A stretch of 64,000 nucleotides of DNA from Halichoerus grypus (lineage: Eukaryota; Chordata; Mammalia; Carnivora; Phocidae): positions 132,663,966 through 132,727,965 of the forward strand of contig NC_135718.1 of NCBI RefSeq assembly GCF_964656455.1. Reading direction: 5' to 3'. The notes beneath the pieces were generated by a model that ran no database searches, was not told the DNA's origin, and saw only the letters and a list, made by a program, of their open reading frames with translations. The position numbers and the translations under genes were made by a program. Shown here piece by piece: positions 43,676 to 56,963 of this stretch (position 1 is the stretch's first letter; the number at the start of each line of letters is the position of its first letter).

Positions 43676-46274
43676 GTGCTTACAGGTGAGAAAACAGGGT
43701 CTCAAATATAAATGATTTCCTAGCCTACTAGACACTCAAGTCAGTATTTTAACTTACGACTTTTGACTCTATGTCTCTTTGTATTTCCACTACACCACAT
43801 GTTCTTTGTGCATATCATCAATATTCTATAGTGACTTATAGTTGAAAAATGTTTTTACATACATTAAAAAAATGCATGATGATTGATTTAACCATAAGTC
43901 ATAATCTACTTTTTTCTGAGTTAGGTCTGGCGTGCTCCAAAAGAATGAATAGATTACTTTTGACCTCTTGGATATGAGACATAAAGGAGAGGGAAAGGGA
44001 AGAGTCAAAAGATGACTTTTGAGGGTTTTCATTTGAACAATTAAGTATATGGTGGTGACATTCACTGAGCTTAGAGAAAGAAGACAAATATGTTGGGGTA
44101 AAGATAATAAATTTAACTCAGTCCTAACTAGGCAATGTTGTAAAAGAAGCTGGATATCTGCTCTCTGGTTCTCAAGAAAAAGAAATGAGATGTTATATAG
44201 ACTTAAGACTCTATATGCTGATAGAGCATATGGATTTTAATTAAAATTGTAGGAGTAGATGAAATAACCCCTGGTAAAGGACTATAAGAGAACTTTGGAA
44301 AATATTTCAAGAATGTTAAGGGAAGAAGTATTTTTTAAAAACAAGAGACTGAAATGTCTAGAACTGAATTACCCAAAATATGATAGTATGCTATCAATTG
44401 GTTACATGATTTATCATGACATTGATCCTTTATACTTTCAGAAGGCCATGTGGGGCCTGGGGTGGTCAGAGGCACTCCTCAGGCTGGTTACTTCCAGCCA
44501 TAAGCAGTTTTGTCTGTTACCCCAATGTGAGTACAAATATCATTTGTTATATGTTCTATGATGTGAAAAAAATGGTGGAAAGTATTGGACTGAGATATAG
44601 GGGGCAATGATTAATAATGCCAAAGAGTGTCATTGAGTGATAGATCATTGATGGACCTTGGTAAAAGTAGTATCAGTTAATTAGTATGTGTGCAAGCCAA
44701 ATTTGAGTAGCTTGAGGAATGATGTGAGGTAAGGATTTGAATATAGTGGATTTAAATATATTAGAAACCCCAAGGTATTGGAAATTTAATGTTCTATCTC
44801 ATTGCTCCACCATTTATTGCTTCTATTGCCAAAATCATGTCACCGTACAAGATAGATGTGGGAACTCCAATTATTTTGTCCACATTCCATCAAGCAGGAA
44901 GGAGGGAGATTACCAGAGAAGGAAAGGTCTCTTCAATTAAAATATACTATGAAGTAATTGCACTCACCATTTCAGCTAAGTCCCATTGGCAAGGAATATG
45001 TCTTATTTTTGGTGGCCCAAATCTAACGTTAAAGAAGACAAGAAGAATTACTCTATTGAGAGACAACTGTCTGTCTGCCACAGCAGATATTTTTAAGAAG
45101 TTTCATTGTGAAGGAGAGGTGAGAATATGGAGTTAACTGGATGGGAAAGTGGAGAGGGAAGCGAGACTGTTTGTTTTGAAGAACAGAGAGATACGAGCAT
45201 GTTTATTAAAATTGAGCCATTAATGAAGAAGTTGAAAATACAGGAAAAAGATCATAGTTGGAACCTTTTGCTTTGGTAATTGGAAATGAAGAAAAATACA
45301 TGTTTTAAATGCAGTAAACTTGTAGGTATTTTGACAGGAAGGTAAGTAACATTTCATGTGATATTACATAACGCACGTTGATATGACCAATATTATTTTC
45401 TAAATCTAGAAATTCAATTCTGGAACATATCTGGCCCCAAGGATTTGAGAGATGGAATTTGAGGACCTCTATATTTTGGTAAAATAGCTAAAGTGAAAAT
45501 CTACAAATTCTGCTTGCTTTCCATTGAATTTTGGGGGGAAATTTCTTCACTATAATTTTTTAAAACTTCCCCTCAAAGTTCATGGCATTGTATACAACAA
45601 ACTGGCCATGTGTTTTTGGGGCAAGTCACTATCGCCCTGAAATTCATGTTCTTTAACCATCAAATGAGGATAATAAAGCCTTCCTAAAGGGGTATGGTGT
45701 AAAATAATAAAATGTATGTGAAAAAATGACTTTTTAATCTGTAAGCTATACTGCAAATATGAATAATTATACTTTTCTTTATGTTCATAACTGGCATTAT
45801 TCTTCAACAATCTATTTAGAATAGCTCTCACATTCACAAAACAAAATTATTCTTTCTAACTATTGACAGATTCTTAATGATTAGCTCACAGAATGGCGCA
45901 CACTAGTGAGTATAAATTGGCAAGTAAGTCTTCCTAGTGTGACTGCTCCTACAGGTGTTAGCCAATTTTGACATGGATTGTTGTAAGTTTCATACTGTTA
46001 CTAAAAGATAAAATGCCAAGGTAGAAAAAAACCAAATCCTTTTAAGTGACAAAGAGATAACTACTAGTTATCCACTGGCTTTCATTACATCTATCAGAAG
46101 GTCTTAGTTTCTTTCTAAAGTAACTTTATAATTGCCTGAAATAATGGACAAATTAAACAAGTACTATTTTTTTTTAAGACAATAAGGAGACTTAATCCTT
46201 TCATTCTCTTTCTTATGGGAAAGAAATAAGCAAAATTAACAGAAAGGACTGTTATTTCAACCCAAAGTTATGAT

Positions 46275-46330
46275 AGATAAGGTAGTGGTAGTAGCAATAG
46301 TAATAGTAGTGGTAGTAATAGTAGCAATCA
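46275..46330. repeat. (GTA)n-like imperfect trinucleotide repeat
   Basis: GTAGTGGTAGTAGCAATAGT and similar units continue for about 55 bp. Confidence 0.85.
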
Positions 46331-46514
46331 TCAACTTCTCATATTCTTTTGTAAATCAATTATCATTTTTATGTAAGTTTTAAAAATTTTTTCCGAAAAT
46401 CTTAGTCAGTAAGTCAGGTACCTTTTCTAGTACAAAATTATTTACAAATTTTCCTAAAGCAAATTACCAAAGAGGGAAAAGGTACCATAGCTAGATATTT
46501 CTTCAAGAATGGTG

Positions 46515-46932
46515 GAGGGTGGGAGGGATGGGGTGGCTGGGTGATAGACACTGGGGAGGGTATGTGTTATGGTGAACGCTGTGAATTGTGCAAGACTGTT
46601 GAATCACAGATCTGTACCTCTGAAACAAATAATACATTATATGTTTAAAAAAAAAGAAGAAGAAGAAGATAGCAGGAGGGGAAAAATGAAGGGGGGGAAT
46701 CGGAGGGGGAGACGAACCATGAGAGATGATGGACTCTGAAAAACAAACTGAGGGTTCTAGAGGGGAGAGGGGTGGGAGAATGGGTTAGCCTGGTGATGGG
46801 TATTAAAGAGGGCATGTTCTGCATGGAGCACTGAGTGTTATACGCAAACAATGAATCATGGAACACTACATCAAAAACTAATGATGTAATGTATGGTGAT
46901 TAATATAACAATAAAAAAAAGAAGAAAAAAGA
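46515..46932 (+). mobile_element. young carnivore L1 3' UTR fragment
   Basis: GGGTGGGAGGGATGGGGTGG, CTGAAACAAATAATACATTA, an A/GAA-rich tract, GAGACGAACCATGAGAGATG, ATGAATCATGGAACACTACA, then an AATAACAATAAAAAAAAG tail. It is nearly collinear with the reverse-strand copy at 60559-61000, so both are recent family members. Confidence 0.9.
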
Positions 46933-48033
46933 ATGTTTTGCAGATTTTAGTACTTAGGAGGAATAATATAAGTATCTGAGGTCACTGTAACAAATTTATC
47001 AACAATTTAGCATTTCAAAATTAATTGATATTAAATTTTTATTATTTTTGAAATGTGTTGTTTACTTTTTTCCTATAAAAATGAGTATAAGAATATTGAT
47101 ATGCAAAATCAATATACTCCCAGTATAGATTCCCAGAATATGGATGATTTTATGTTACTCTGTATTTCCAGAACTGATTCTCATGAGGAGGCCGTCAGAA
47201 ACAGAAGGATACATAGATGAGCTTGTTTTATGTTAATCTCATTCTGTATATAGAATATTAATAGAAAAAAACAAACTCAATGGTTTCCTCAATAGATAAA
47301 GTAATGAACTTTCAAAAGGGGTAATTGTTGAGCTGATAATGATTTTTGGTAAATGGAAATATTTGGGCAATGAATTTTTCATATATCCCTAAATTAAAAC
47401 TATATAGTTTTGTTTCATGGATTTGTAACATGTCCTTCCCAGAACATTAATTTTTCAATATCAATATCTTTATATAATTTAACATTGCAGTCAACTGCAT
47501 TTAAACATACATATACTTTATCATTATGACTAGAAGTTCAAATGTGTTTTAGCATGTGTGTAAGAAGAATGTGGCCAATTTGAATAAAATGAAATATTTT
47601 TTACCATTGAGAAAAAAAGTTTATTGGTTGAATGAACTTTTACTCAATATTTTTTGAGAGGGCAGAGAATGGCTTCCTAACTGCATTAAGATAACAAAAA
47701 GAAACTTCCAGTTATGATGACCATTTATGTTCTCAATTTAAATAACTTGAAAAAATATAGATCAATAGTGTGCAGACTCTGGACAAAAGAAAGCATATAA
47801 CTTTGTTACTTGAGGAAAGGGAATCAAATGAATTAAGACTTATACAGGCTAGAATTCAATGAGATGGACCCAAAATAAAATATATATTCATATATATGAG
47901 CTTTTCCAGTAGAAAAATCAATCAACAGAAACAGATCCAGAAAAATGTGAATATTAAAGTAGTTATTACAGTATGGTTTATATGCTCAAGATGTAGAGGA
48001 ACACAGAAGCATGATAAGGAGAGAAACTAAAGA

Positions 48034-48113
48034 TATAAAAGAGATCATACTGAACCTCCTAGAGGTCAGAATTTATAAAAGAGACCATACTGAACCTCCT
48101 AGAGGTCAGAATT
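48034..48113. repeat. 40-bp tandem duplication inside the LINE
   Basis: Units 48034-48073 and 48074-48113 differ at one base (GAGATCAT versus GAGACCAT). Confidence 0.95.
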
Positions 48114-48516
48114 TATGATGCAGTATTAAAAATGAAATGTGTGCTGGATGACGTTAACATCAGGATAACTGTTGCAAGAAGAAAATATCAATGAACAATA
48201 AACTATCCAAAATGCAGAATAGAGAGGGGGGAAAAAATAAAAACCTTGAAAAAATAAAGAGTGTTACTTACTGGTGGGACAGTACCAAGTAGTCATGCAA
48301 TTGGCGTCCCAGAAGGAAAGAAGAGAATAGATATTTGAAGAAATAATGACCAAAATTTTTCCAAATTTGATGGGAACTCTATTCAAGATCTTAGAAGCTC
48401 AATGAAGCTCAAGCCATATAACAAATGAAATAATGGCAAGACACAGTATACAAAATTGCTGAAAAACTTCAAAAGGAGCCAGAGAAAAAAGACACTTTAT
48501 GAATGAAAAACAAATA

Positions 48517-48848
48517 CACTTGACTCTTGAGCAACACAGATTTGAACTATGCAGGTCCACTTATACATGGATTATTTTCAATAAATATACATACAATACT
48601 CTAAATGTATTTTCTCATCTTTATGATTTTCTTTACAACATTTTTTCTCTAGCTTACTTTATTCTAAGAGCACAGTATATAATACATACAACATACAAAT
48701 ATATGTTAAGTGACTATTTATTGGTAAGGCTTTTAGTCAGTAGTAGACTATCAGTAGTTAAGTTTGGGGGAGTCATACATTACAAGCAGATTTTCTACTG
48801 CACAGGGGGCTGGCAAACCTAATTCTTGCCTTGTTCAAGGGTCAGCTG
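48517..48848. mobile_element. nonautonomous Tigger-type (Tc1/mariner) DNA transposon
   Basis: Terminal inverted repeats CACTTGACTCTTGAGCAA on the left and TTGTTCAAGGGTCAGCTG on the right, each followed outward by TA (48515-48516 and 48849-48850), the TA target duplication of this superfamily. The inside has no transposase frame. It resembles the Tigger2/MER28 group, from memory. Confidence 0.82.
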
Positions 48849-49120
48849 TACAAGGATGACAGTAGCCTTCTTGACAGAAACTTTGCAAACCAAAACACAA
48901 TAGAGGAATATCTTTGGAGTACTGAAAAAAATAGTTTGCCTAAAACTTTATACACAATAAAAATATATTTCTAAAATAAAAGCAGATAAAGACTGTTTTA
49001 GACAAACAAAAGCTGAGAGAATTTGTCAACAACAGATCTGCACTATGAGAAATATTAAAGGAAGTTCTTAAGACAGAAGGAAATTGATGCCAGGTGGAAA
49101 TTTAGATCTAAAAAGAAATG

Positions 49121-49223
49121 GTAGGGGAGCCTGGCTGGCTCAATGAAAAGAGCATGTGACTCTTGATCTTGGGGTTGTGGGTTCTGGTGCCATGTTGGGT
49201 GTAGAGATTACAAAAAAAAAAGA
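49121..49223 (+). mobile_element. short old SINEC-type SINE
   Basis: GGGGAGCCTGGCTGGCTCAA head, GATCTTGGGGTTGTGGGTTC, TGTAGAGATTACAAAAAAAA tail. 12-bp duplication TAAAAAGAAATG at 49109-49120 and 49224-49235. Confidence 0.88.
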
Positions 49224-52200
49224 TAAAAAGAAATGTAAATATTGAGAAAATATAAAATATATGTTTTTATTTTATACATTTTGTTTAAAGACAATTTACT
49301 GTTTATAACAAACATTTTAAGATTTATAGAACATATAGAAGCAAAAATGTATGACAATAATAACTCAAATAATAGGAAAGTAGAAATGGAAATATAATTT
49401 AGTAAGCTTGTTATACTACACATGAAGTGGCATGTTATTTAAGCATAGCCACTGAGAAGTTAAGGCTGTATATTGTAAACCTGGGAGCAAGGGCAACAAG
49501 TATAGCACATCTGATTTTGTTTAAAAAAAAAAAAAGCAACCATCCTTGCTTGTTTATGTATTATCTATGGCTACTTTCACTTTATAGTATAAACAATTTA
49601 CTAAATACAACAGAGATCATATGGCCCAAAAGCCTGAAGTATTTACTACCTGGCTCTTCACAGGAAAACATTTGCCAAATGATGACCAAGAGAAACTACA
49701 AAATAACTAAATTAAAGAGATATAACAATGCCCAATAGTGCAAATACATTGGAATGATTATAAGAAGAAATTTTTTAAAATCTCAATTAATCCAAGCAAG
49801 GTAGAGAGGGGAGAAGAGAGGAACAAAAAACCATATGGGAAAAATAAAACACAACTACCAAGAAGGTAGATTTAAACCCAACTATATTGATATTTATATT
49901 AAATATAAATGGACTAAACATTTCAATTAAAAGACAGAAGTCATCATATTAGATTAAAAGAGGCAAGATTCAACTCTGTATTGTGTATGAACCCACCAAA
50001 AATTTAAAGAAACAAACAGGTTAAGAGTAAAAGCATGAAAATATATATTTCATGCAATCATAAATCCAAAGAAAACTGAGTGGCTATAAAAATATTAAAG
50101 TAGATCCATGCTGTAACATGGATGCTTGATAAACATGTGAAGAAGAAAAAAGCCACACAGAAACACACTGCATACTTCTATAAAAGTCATTGTTCCTAGA
50201 AATCACTGATTGCTAAGGGTTGGGCGTGAGAGGAACAATTGACAATAAAAGGGCAGGAGGGACCTTTTTGGCATTATGAAAATGTTCTCTATCTTAATTC
50301 TGGTATAAGTTGCATTACTGTATGCATTTATCTAGACTCTGTGCACTTGGAATTAGTGAATTTCTTTTTTTTTAACCAGCAAGTCTATGAAATAAACAGA
50401 ACAGTGATGATTATCCTAAGATAATTTAAATGTTATGCTTAAAATCATATAGGAAGTTTACAGTTAACTTATAAGTAAACCTATAACTAGAGATGCCTGA
50501 CTCCTCTTGTGAAGATTGTATCTACATAGCATACTGCCTTTCAAGAAAATTGCTTAAAAGGTGTATGAAGACAAGGACTTTGCCTACCTTTTCATTACTC
50601 TGTCCCCAGATTTAGAATTGTGACTCTAATCATGTCCAGTTAACATTATTAACTGACTAAACTGAAGAACAAAATAATACATGTGTGACAAGTTATGATT
50701 ATTAACTGTCATAAAAATGCCTCCTATAAATCATATGGAAATACTACAGGAGAGCTATAAAATTGGAAAACATGTTAATTTTAAATTGTTCAGGTAATAT
50801 GTTCAATATATTTTTCTTCAGTCTCAGATATTATTTCAGGTGAAGTATCTTTAAATTTAAAACAGTGTGTTCAGTTGTTAAAATGAAAAAATAAAACAAA
50901 TAAATGTGGTCTTTCCAAAATCTTTTAGACTTTCTGTAGTATATTTATTCTACTTTTTCAGATTATCAACTAGAATCATAGTTTTAAATTTAGAAGTACT
51001 TCACCTGAAAACATATAGAACACATTTGAAAATGTAATTAATGTTCTATTTAAAAATAGGTGTGCCTATAACCCTTACTTTGTAAACAATCTGTATCACT
51101 TTGGCCCACATCACTTAATATAGAGTATCTGTCATCATAATATTTTGAAAGAAAATAGCATTTATTGAGCAAGTCCCATTCACTGGGATACACAAAAACC
51201 TCTGAAAGTCAGTACTTGGTGGGGCAGGGAGGGGGCACACACAGCAGAGAAAGCATTTTAACAAAGCAAAACTGGACTTTACACCATTGAAAAAATATGT
51301 TCTTAGACATTATTCACTTTCACTTTTATTAATTTTGTTTTTGAATTCTCTATCATATTAAAAAAATTGCAAGGGGGTTTTGGTCTTTTAATATTTATAA
51401 AAGGTAGTAGATTTTAAAAGGTTAGGAAATATTGAATACTGTATTTTAAAAGGAAAATTGGGCCTACAAGAACTAGTTTTGTGTATGAAGCTTGTAAGTG
51501 ATGGAGTAGCTCTTGGCAGAGTTGAAACTGAACAATTTCTGAAGCTTGGCTTTATATCATGCTACTTGTTTCACTAATTTGAAACAATTCTAAATTGTTC
51601 TAATTCTAATCTTGATTTCTTAATGGTTTATATGAAGGGAGGTTAAGAGAGTCCTGATATTCATCTTGTGTATCACAAAATAGTTCTAAATTATTGGAAG
51701 GTAATGAAAATTATTTTAAATAGAGGTCATTAAATAAAATGACTGTTTTATCCTTATCTCTAACCATGTTTTTCCCCCTAAAATAGACTGGTAAGTTCAG
51801 TAAAATTGACAAAATAGTTGTATTCATAGGCGTAGCTTGGTACTAAACTGAAATACATGAGCAAATTAGTTCAATGCTATAAAAATAGCCAGTTTTATAG
51901 CTGGATAACACGTAACGTGTTTAGAAATTCAGAAGAGGGAAAAATGAAATCATTGCTGGGTTATGCTATTACTGATTATTTGGATTATTGGACTATGTAG
52001 AAGAAGTAAGCACTTGTGCAACTGGGAGTATTTCCCTCAATAAGGTATTTCTTGTAGTGACTGAAGAAAAATATACCGTCAGTCTAGTACAGCATCAGTA
52101 TCTTCATCTTTATTTGCTTTTTGCATCAGCATCCATATATGCTGTTGTATCTCCCTTCTAAAACAATCTCAGTCTCTCCTTTCCTCCCTCCCTTGTTCCT

Positions 52201-52429
52201 CCCTTCCTTCTTCCCCGTCTCTCTCCACCTCTACTCTCTCAGGTTCTCTAGCTGTCTTTTCTTCCCTCCTTCCAAATATCTTCCATTTCCATTGCTCCCA
52301 AGCCACCATCATCTTTCACCTGGGTTTCTATATTGTTTGTCTACTCTTCCTGAACCCAGATTTGAGCCACTAAAGTCAATTTTCCACAGAGCAGCCAAGT
52401 AAGGTAATATATTCAATAAGAAATTAGAT

Positions 52430-52735
52430 CATACCACTTAGTCTCCCACCCTTGTAACCCTCCCATGACTTCCCATTGCTTTTAGAATAAAATTTGAACT
52501 TCTGATCAAGGTCTGTAAAGCCCTAAAGGATCTGCTCCTAGTTTGACTTTTCAGCATTGTCCCCAATTAATCTCCTCCTTGCTCACTTTAGTCCATCCAC
52601 AAGGGCTTTTTAACTCAACCATCTCAGCTTTCCCATTGATGTTCTCTTTGAACACTTTTTCTTTCCTGTCTTTGCATGCTAACACCTTCATATCGCAATA
52701 CCTGTATGGTTATTATTTACAAGTTATGGATTGAT
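52430..52735 (+). repeat. L2 LINE relic
   Basis: GACTTCCCATTGCTTTTAGA, ATAAAATTTGAACTTCTGAT, GGTCTGTAAAGCCCTAAAGG, CCACAAGGGCTTTTTAACTC follow the sense L2 3' region. Confidence 0.6.
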
Positions 52736-52744
52736 TTTGCCTGC

Positions 52745-53045
52745 TACAATAATAGGAAACCTTTATATAGCACTTGATATAAATGAGGCACTGATTCTAA
52801 GAACTATATATTTATATTGTTACTTTTAAATTATATTTATTATTCATTTATAATTTAATTTGAACAATAACCTATGAGATAGTACTATTGTTCCCCCCCC
52901 CATTTTAGAGCACAAGAAATTAAAACAGCACAAGAGATTAAAAGAAACTAAGTAATTTGCCTAAGGCCTCAACATGAGTAACTGGGAAAGCTGGATTTCA
53001 ACGCAGGCACTCTGGTTTCAGAACCTCTGTTCTTAACTGAGTCTC
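52745..53045 (+). repeat. MIR SINE relic, nearly full length
   Basis: AGCACTTGATATAAATGAGG, CCCATTTTAGAGCACAAGAA, AATTTGCCTAAGGCCTCAAC, GGATTTCAACGCAGGCACTC follow MIR in order. Confidence 0.7.
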
Positions 53046-53159
53046 TTATTGATACCTTTGTATTATTTAGAATGTCTCTTTAATTACATAACACATAATG
53101 CATATGTTTTTAGAAATATTTAGTGAAATCTACACCATCATATGTAAAATTTAAATTTC

Positions 53160-53315
53160 TTTCTGATCAAGCCCCGCATCCATCATCCATCAGGCTCCTT
53201 GCTCAGCGGGAAGCCTGCTTCTCCTCTCACACTCCCCCTACTTGTGTTCTCTCTCTCGCTGTCTCTCTCTCTGTCAAATAAATAAATAAAATCTTTAAAA
53301 AAATTAAAAAAAATA
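53160..53315 (+). mobile_element. SINEC (CAN-SINE), 5'-truncated
   Basis: Starts inside the element at GATCAAGCCCCGCATC, then a small CATCCATCATCCATCA expansion, AGGCTCCTTGCTCAGCGGGA, CT-rich middle, AAATAAATAAATAAAATCTT tail. A box and head are absent. Confidence 0.9.
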
Positions 53316-53872
53316 AAGTACTCTTAAAATTCTTCAACAGGAAATATTTTGTAAGAAAAGTAGGCGTATAAATCCATTTCCTTTCTAATGTGATCTATTG
53401 ACATGAAACATTCTAAGCAAAATATTTGCTCTATGGAGATTTTGACTTAATAATTGCATGTGCTAATTAATACAGCAAAATAAATTTCTTGGTAAATACT
53501 ACTAGAAATTTTTTAATTTGACTCTATACAATTTCTTTTAAAGTTTTTAATATTTTGGTACATTTGTTTTAATTTTTCACAAGAATAGCTTCATTTAAGA
53601 TAATTATATCAATGATTAAATAATTTTAACAAAACAATATAAATATGTAATGATATAATGATTTTTATTTTGCCAGGGTCAGAGATTACTTGTCAGGAAC
53701 ACATCGAATATGCTCACAACAGATTTTTTTAGCACATATTTTCCTGATAGGAAATAGAATATTGATTCTGGTTCATGAACCAAATATTCCAAAGCAATTT
53801 TATTTTATTCACTAAATATGTTGTAGTTTTGGTAAAGAGCCTTATTTAATTCACTGGGACTTGTCGCCACCA

Positions 53873-53904
53873 ATGATGATGGTGATGATGATGATGATGA
53901 TGAT
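53873..53904. repeat. (GAT)n microsatellite
   Basis: Ten or so GAT units with one GGT variant. Confidence 0.92.
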
Positions 53905-54080
53905 TATGGTAGGATACTTACCACAGTTTCCCTTCCAGAATTCAGAAATAACAAAAAAATAAATATAAGGAATGACCGATAGAGAGTAATACCAGACTTG
54001 GCACTGATAAAACTAGATCGTTGAATATGGTTTTGATATGTGACCACAATAGGTTTTTAAAACCTTGCTTTCTAATTCTT

Positions 54081-54276
54081 TTTTTTTTTTTTTTTTTTTT
54101 GGCAGAGAGAGGGAGAGAGACAGCGAGAGAGGGAACACAAAGCAGGGGGAGTGGGAGAGGGAGAAGCAGGCTCCCCGCCAAGCAAGGAGCCCGATGCAGG
54201 GTTAGGGTTAGGGGACCCTGGGACCATGACCTGAGCCAAAGGCAGACGCTTAAGGACTGAGCCACCCAGGCGCCCC
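54081..54276 (-). mobile_element. SINEC (CAN-SINE), very young, with telomere-like block
   Basis: Poly-T, GGCAGAGAGAGGGAGAGAGA, AAGCAGGGGGAGTGGGAGAG, CCACCCAGGCGCCCC. Perfect 23-bp target duplication at 54058-54080 and 54277-54299, the longest in the window. At 54199-54214 the usual GGGGCTCGATCCCAGG (B box on the other strand) is replaced, without length change, by GGGTTAGGGTTAGGGG. Confidence 0.95.
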
Positions 54277-55293
54277 TAAAACCTTGCTTTCTAATTCTTA
54301 ACCACAGAGTCACAAAGAGGAGAATGAACTGTAGGACTTCCAACAAAGCAGCATGACAGAGAAAAAGCAGATAGAATTAACTCTACAGCAAAGCAGACAT
54401 GAAAGACCAAGAGAGAATAACTTTGAACTCAGCAATTTATTTTAATTTCTTTTAACCTAACACTGAGGAGAAGTCAGCGAGGGGTGGGGGTGGGGGGGAG
54501 AGCGTGGGGAAAGAAACCATGAGTGATGAGTTCTGATTGTGTAACCCATGTCTTGATATAAATCATATAGGACCACTGAACTGAGCACATTAATAAAACA
54601 TTCCCTTCAATTTCTGGAGTGCATGGAAACATGAAAATCTTCAGAATGATAAATAAAACAGACTACTTGAGCAGAAAAAAAAATCAACACAATAGTTATA
54701 TCTACTGCTGTAAAGTTCTTAGTTATCTCCACAGTTTTTACACTTGTAACAGGAAAACCAAGTCACCGATATATCTTGACTTCATGCCAGAAGACAAATG
54801 AGTACAACATTATGTTAATAATCAAGGAAAGAGGTTGGGTATTGATATTGACTGAGAAGTTATTTGTTAAAATTGTTTTCTCTAATGCCATTGTTTAATA
54901 ATGTTCACTGTTTATATGAGAAATTTCAATAATGCCACTGTTTATATAAGAAATTGAGTTATACATAGCCAAATGAGATGGAGATTTTCTAGTAGACCTG
55001 ATACATTTTAGAGTATCCTGCTTAAGTCTCTAGAATGTACTATGGATCTGTTCCTTTGTACAGCATTTATGGAAATTCTCATAAGGGGAAAGTTTCTCAA
55101 AAAGTATAGATAAATCAAAATTGCTTTTTATATAGAAAAAGCACCTTGGTCATCTCCTGCCAGTACAATATGTTTTGAGTTGGAATTTTACCTTATTTGA
55201 AGTAAGCTCATCATTTTATATTCATTGGAATTCTGAGCTCCAACTGGTTGAGTTAGCCATTTACCCCTAGGTATAATGGACAGGTTTAAAATA

Positions 55294-55474
55294 CAGGGTA
55301 CGAGTAAAAATACAGGATTCTCAGTTAAATTTGAATATCAGATAAACAGCATATAAATGTTTTAGTATAAGTATGCCACAAACAGTATTTGGGACATATT
55401 TATACCAAAAAAATGTTAATTTTTATCTGAAATTCAGATTTCACCAGGCATTCCCTATTTGGCCTGACAACCCT
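55294..55474. repeat. imperfect ~180-bp palindrome
   Basis: The left arm starting CAGGGTACGAGTAAAAATAC and running to ATATCAGATAAACAG pairs imperfectly with the right arm ATTTTTATCTGAAATTCAGA … GGCCTGACAACCCT. The centre (TTTAGTATAAGTATGCC versus GGGACATATTTATACC) pairs too. Likely a hairpin-type nonautonomous repeat; family not assigned. Confidence 0.7.
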
Positions 55475-56831
55475 ATCCCTCTGACAGGATACAATTCCTG
55501 TGTCCACCCTAGAGATATGCAACCAAATATGTTCCTTTTTTTAAATATAAATTCGATGATCTTAGGATTATAATAGTTTTACTCGCAAACTTATGGTAAG
55601 TTTGATTACACTGCAGTTTATCTTCCTTGTAAGATAAGGATGTTCATTTATAGACTTTAAAAATAGGACACATCTGCATGGCAACTTAAACTATCATAAC
55701 TGAAAATATTATTAAATTTTACATATTCAAGTGATAAGCTTCTAGTTAGATGAACATAGTGGTAGACATTATTTAACAAAAATGATACAGATTTTCCAGG
55801 GCAGGAAATTATCAGAGTCAAATATGTTGGCCTAAAAAAGACCTTTATTTTAACTTTATGCATTTGAGTATTGATGTATCTCCATTGGTATGAAATATAT
55901 TCTTAGATTTTGGATCAAACTGCAAAATTTAGTACCTTGTTTTAGGAACCAAGCTTATCTGCAACTGAAGTGGCTAGAAGGATACCATGTATGGCTCTAG
56001 AGCAGGATTTTGAACAGCACTCTCAACAGCCTAAAAATGTCACCCTTGGGAGGATTAATGTTTATTGAAGTATGTGTCCACATGGCTTTACATTTACATC
56101 TTATCATAGCTTGGCAGCTAAAAAATTGAGATCTCAAAGCTGTTTTCTTTTTCAGTGTCCTATATAATATCAAGTTCGCTCTCCAAACTTGAAGACTGAC
56201 AATGTTTTCAGAGTGAATTGAAAAAATTAAAAAGACAAAGCCTTTTATTTTAAAAATACATATTGTTTTAGAAGAACAACAAATAATTTAGTAGTACACC
56301 TCCCTTGAAACTTATAGTTAATTCTGCTCTGCAGGAGTCTGTATTTTGCGAAAACATTAGGATGGCTTATATCAGGTATATCCTATAACAATGTGAAACA
56401 TTTAGAGCCTTCAAGGTTTTTAGATACATTTCTGTTGTGTTTTTTAAACAGGATGTCATCAGATGACTTTTCACAGAATTTCCCATATGAATATTAATAT
56501 CTGGCCATCTATAACTACAATTATTTTTTATAATTGAGAAGACATAATAAATTAATAAACATCTTGTCTAGATATTTCTTAAATAGAAATACTTTTTCAG
56601 TGTAATAGCTTAAAGGATAGAATATAACTGTAGTTGTTCTGAACAGAATTAGATACTTTATTTTTATCATCTGTTGGGAAAAAAAATGAGTACCTGTCAG
56701 ATATTTCCAATGACAGTAATTTGAAAATAGTCAAAGTTATGTACACAATCATGCTGTGGGCAAAACTATAGCAAGTTCTCGTTGACAGCTGTATGGTTTG
56801 AAGATTAGATGCTCTACAGTAATTCCTGTAA

Positions 56832-56963
<132 letters not shown>

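Larger units (their letters stand above)
47780..50410 (+). mobile_element. HAL1/old L1 LINE block with nested insertions
   Basis: Ordered LINE words across the block: TTTGATGGGAACTCTATTCA, AAGCTCAATGAAGCTCAAGC, AGACAAACAAAAGCTGAGAG, TGAGAAATATTAAAGGAAGT, then ORF2-like TAAATGGACTAAACATTTC and GAGTGGCTATAAAAATATTA, and a 3'-end-like part at 50180-50410. It is interrupted by a Tigger-type element (48517-48848) and a SINE (49121-49223). All frames are broken. More than one LINE copy may be involved. Confidence 0.65.

Noticed and set aside
43394..43735. 113-residue minus-strand open frame
   Set aside because: It overlaps L2/MIR relics, has no recognisable domain and no splice or promoter support.
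53942..54346. 134-residue minus-strand open frame
   Set aside because: It runs through the SINE at 54081-54276 and its flanks; low-complexity translation of a repeat.
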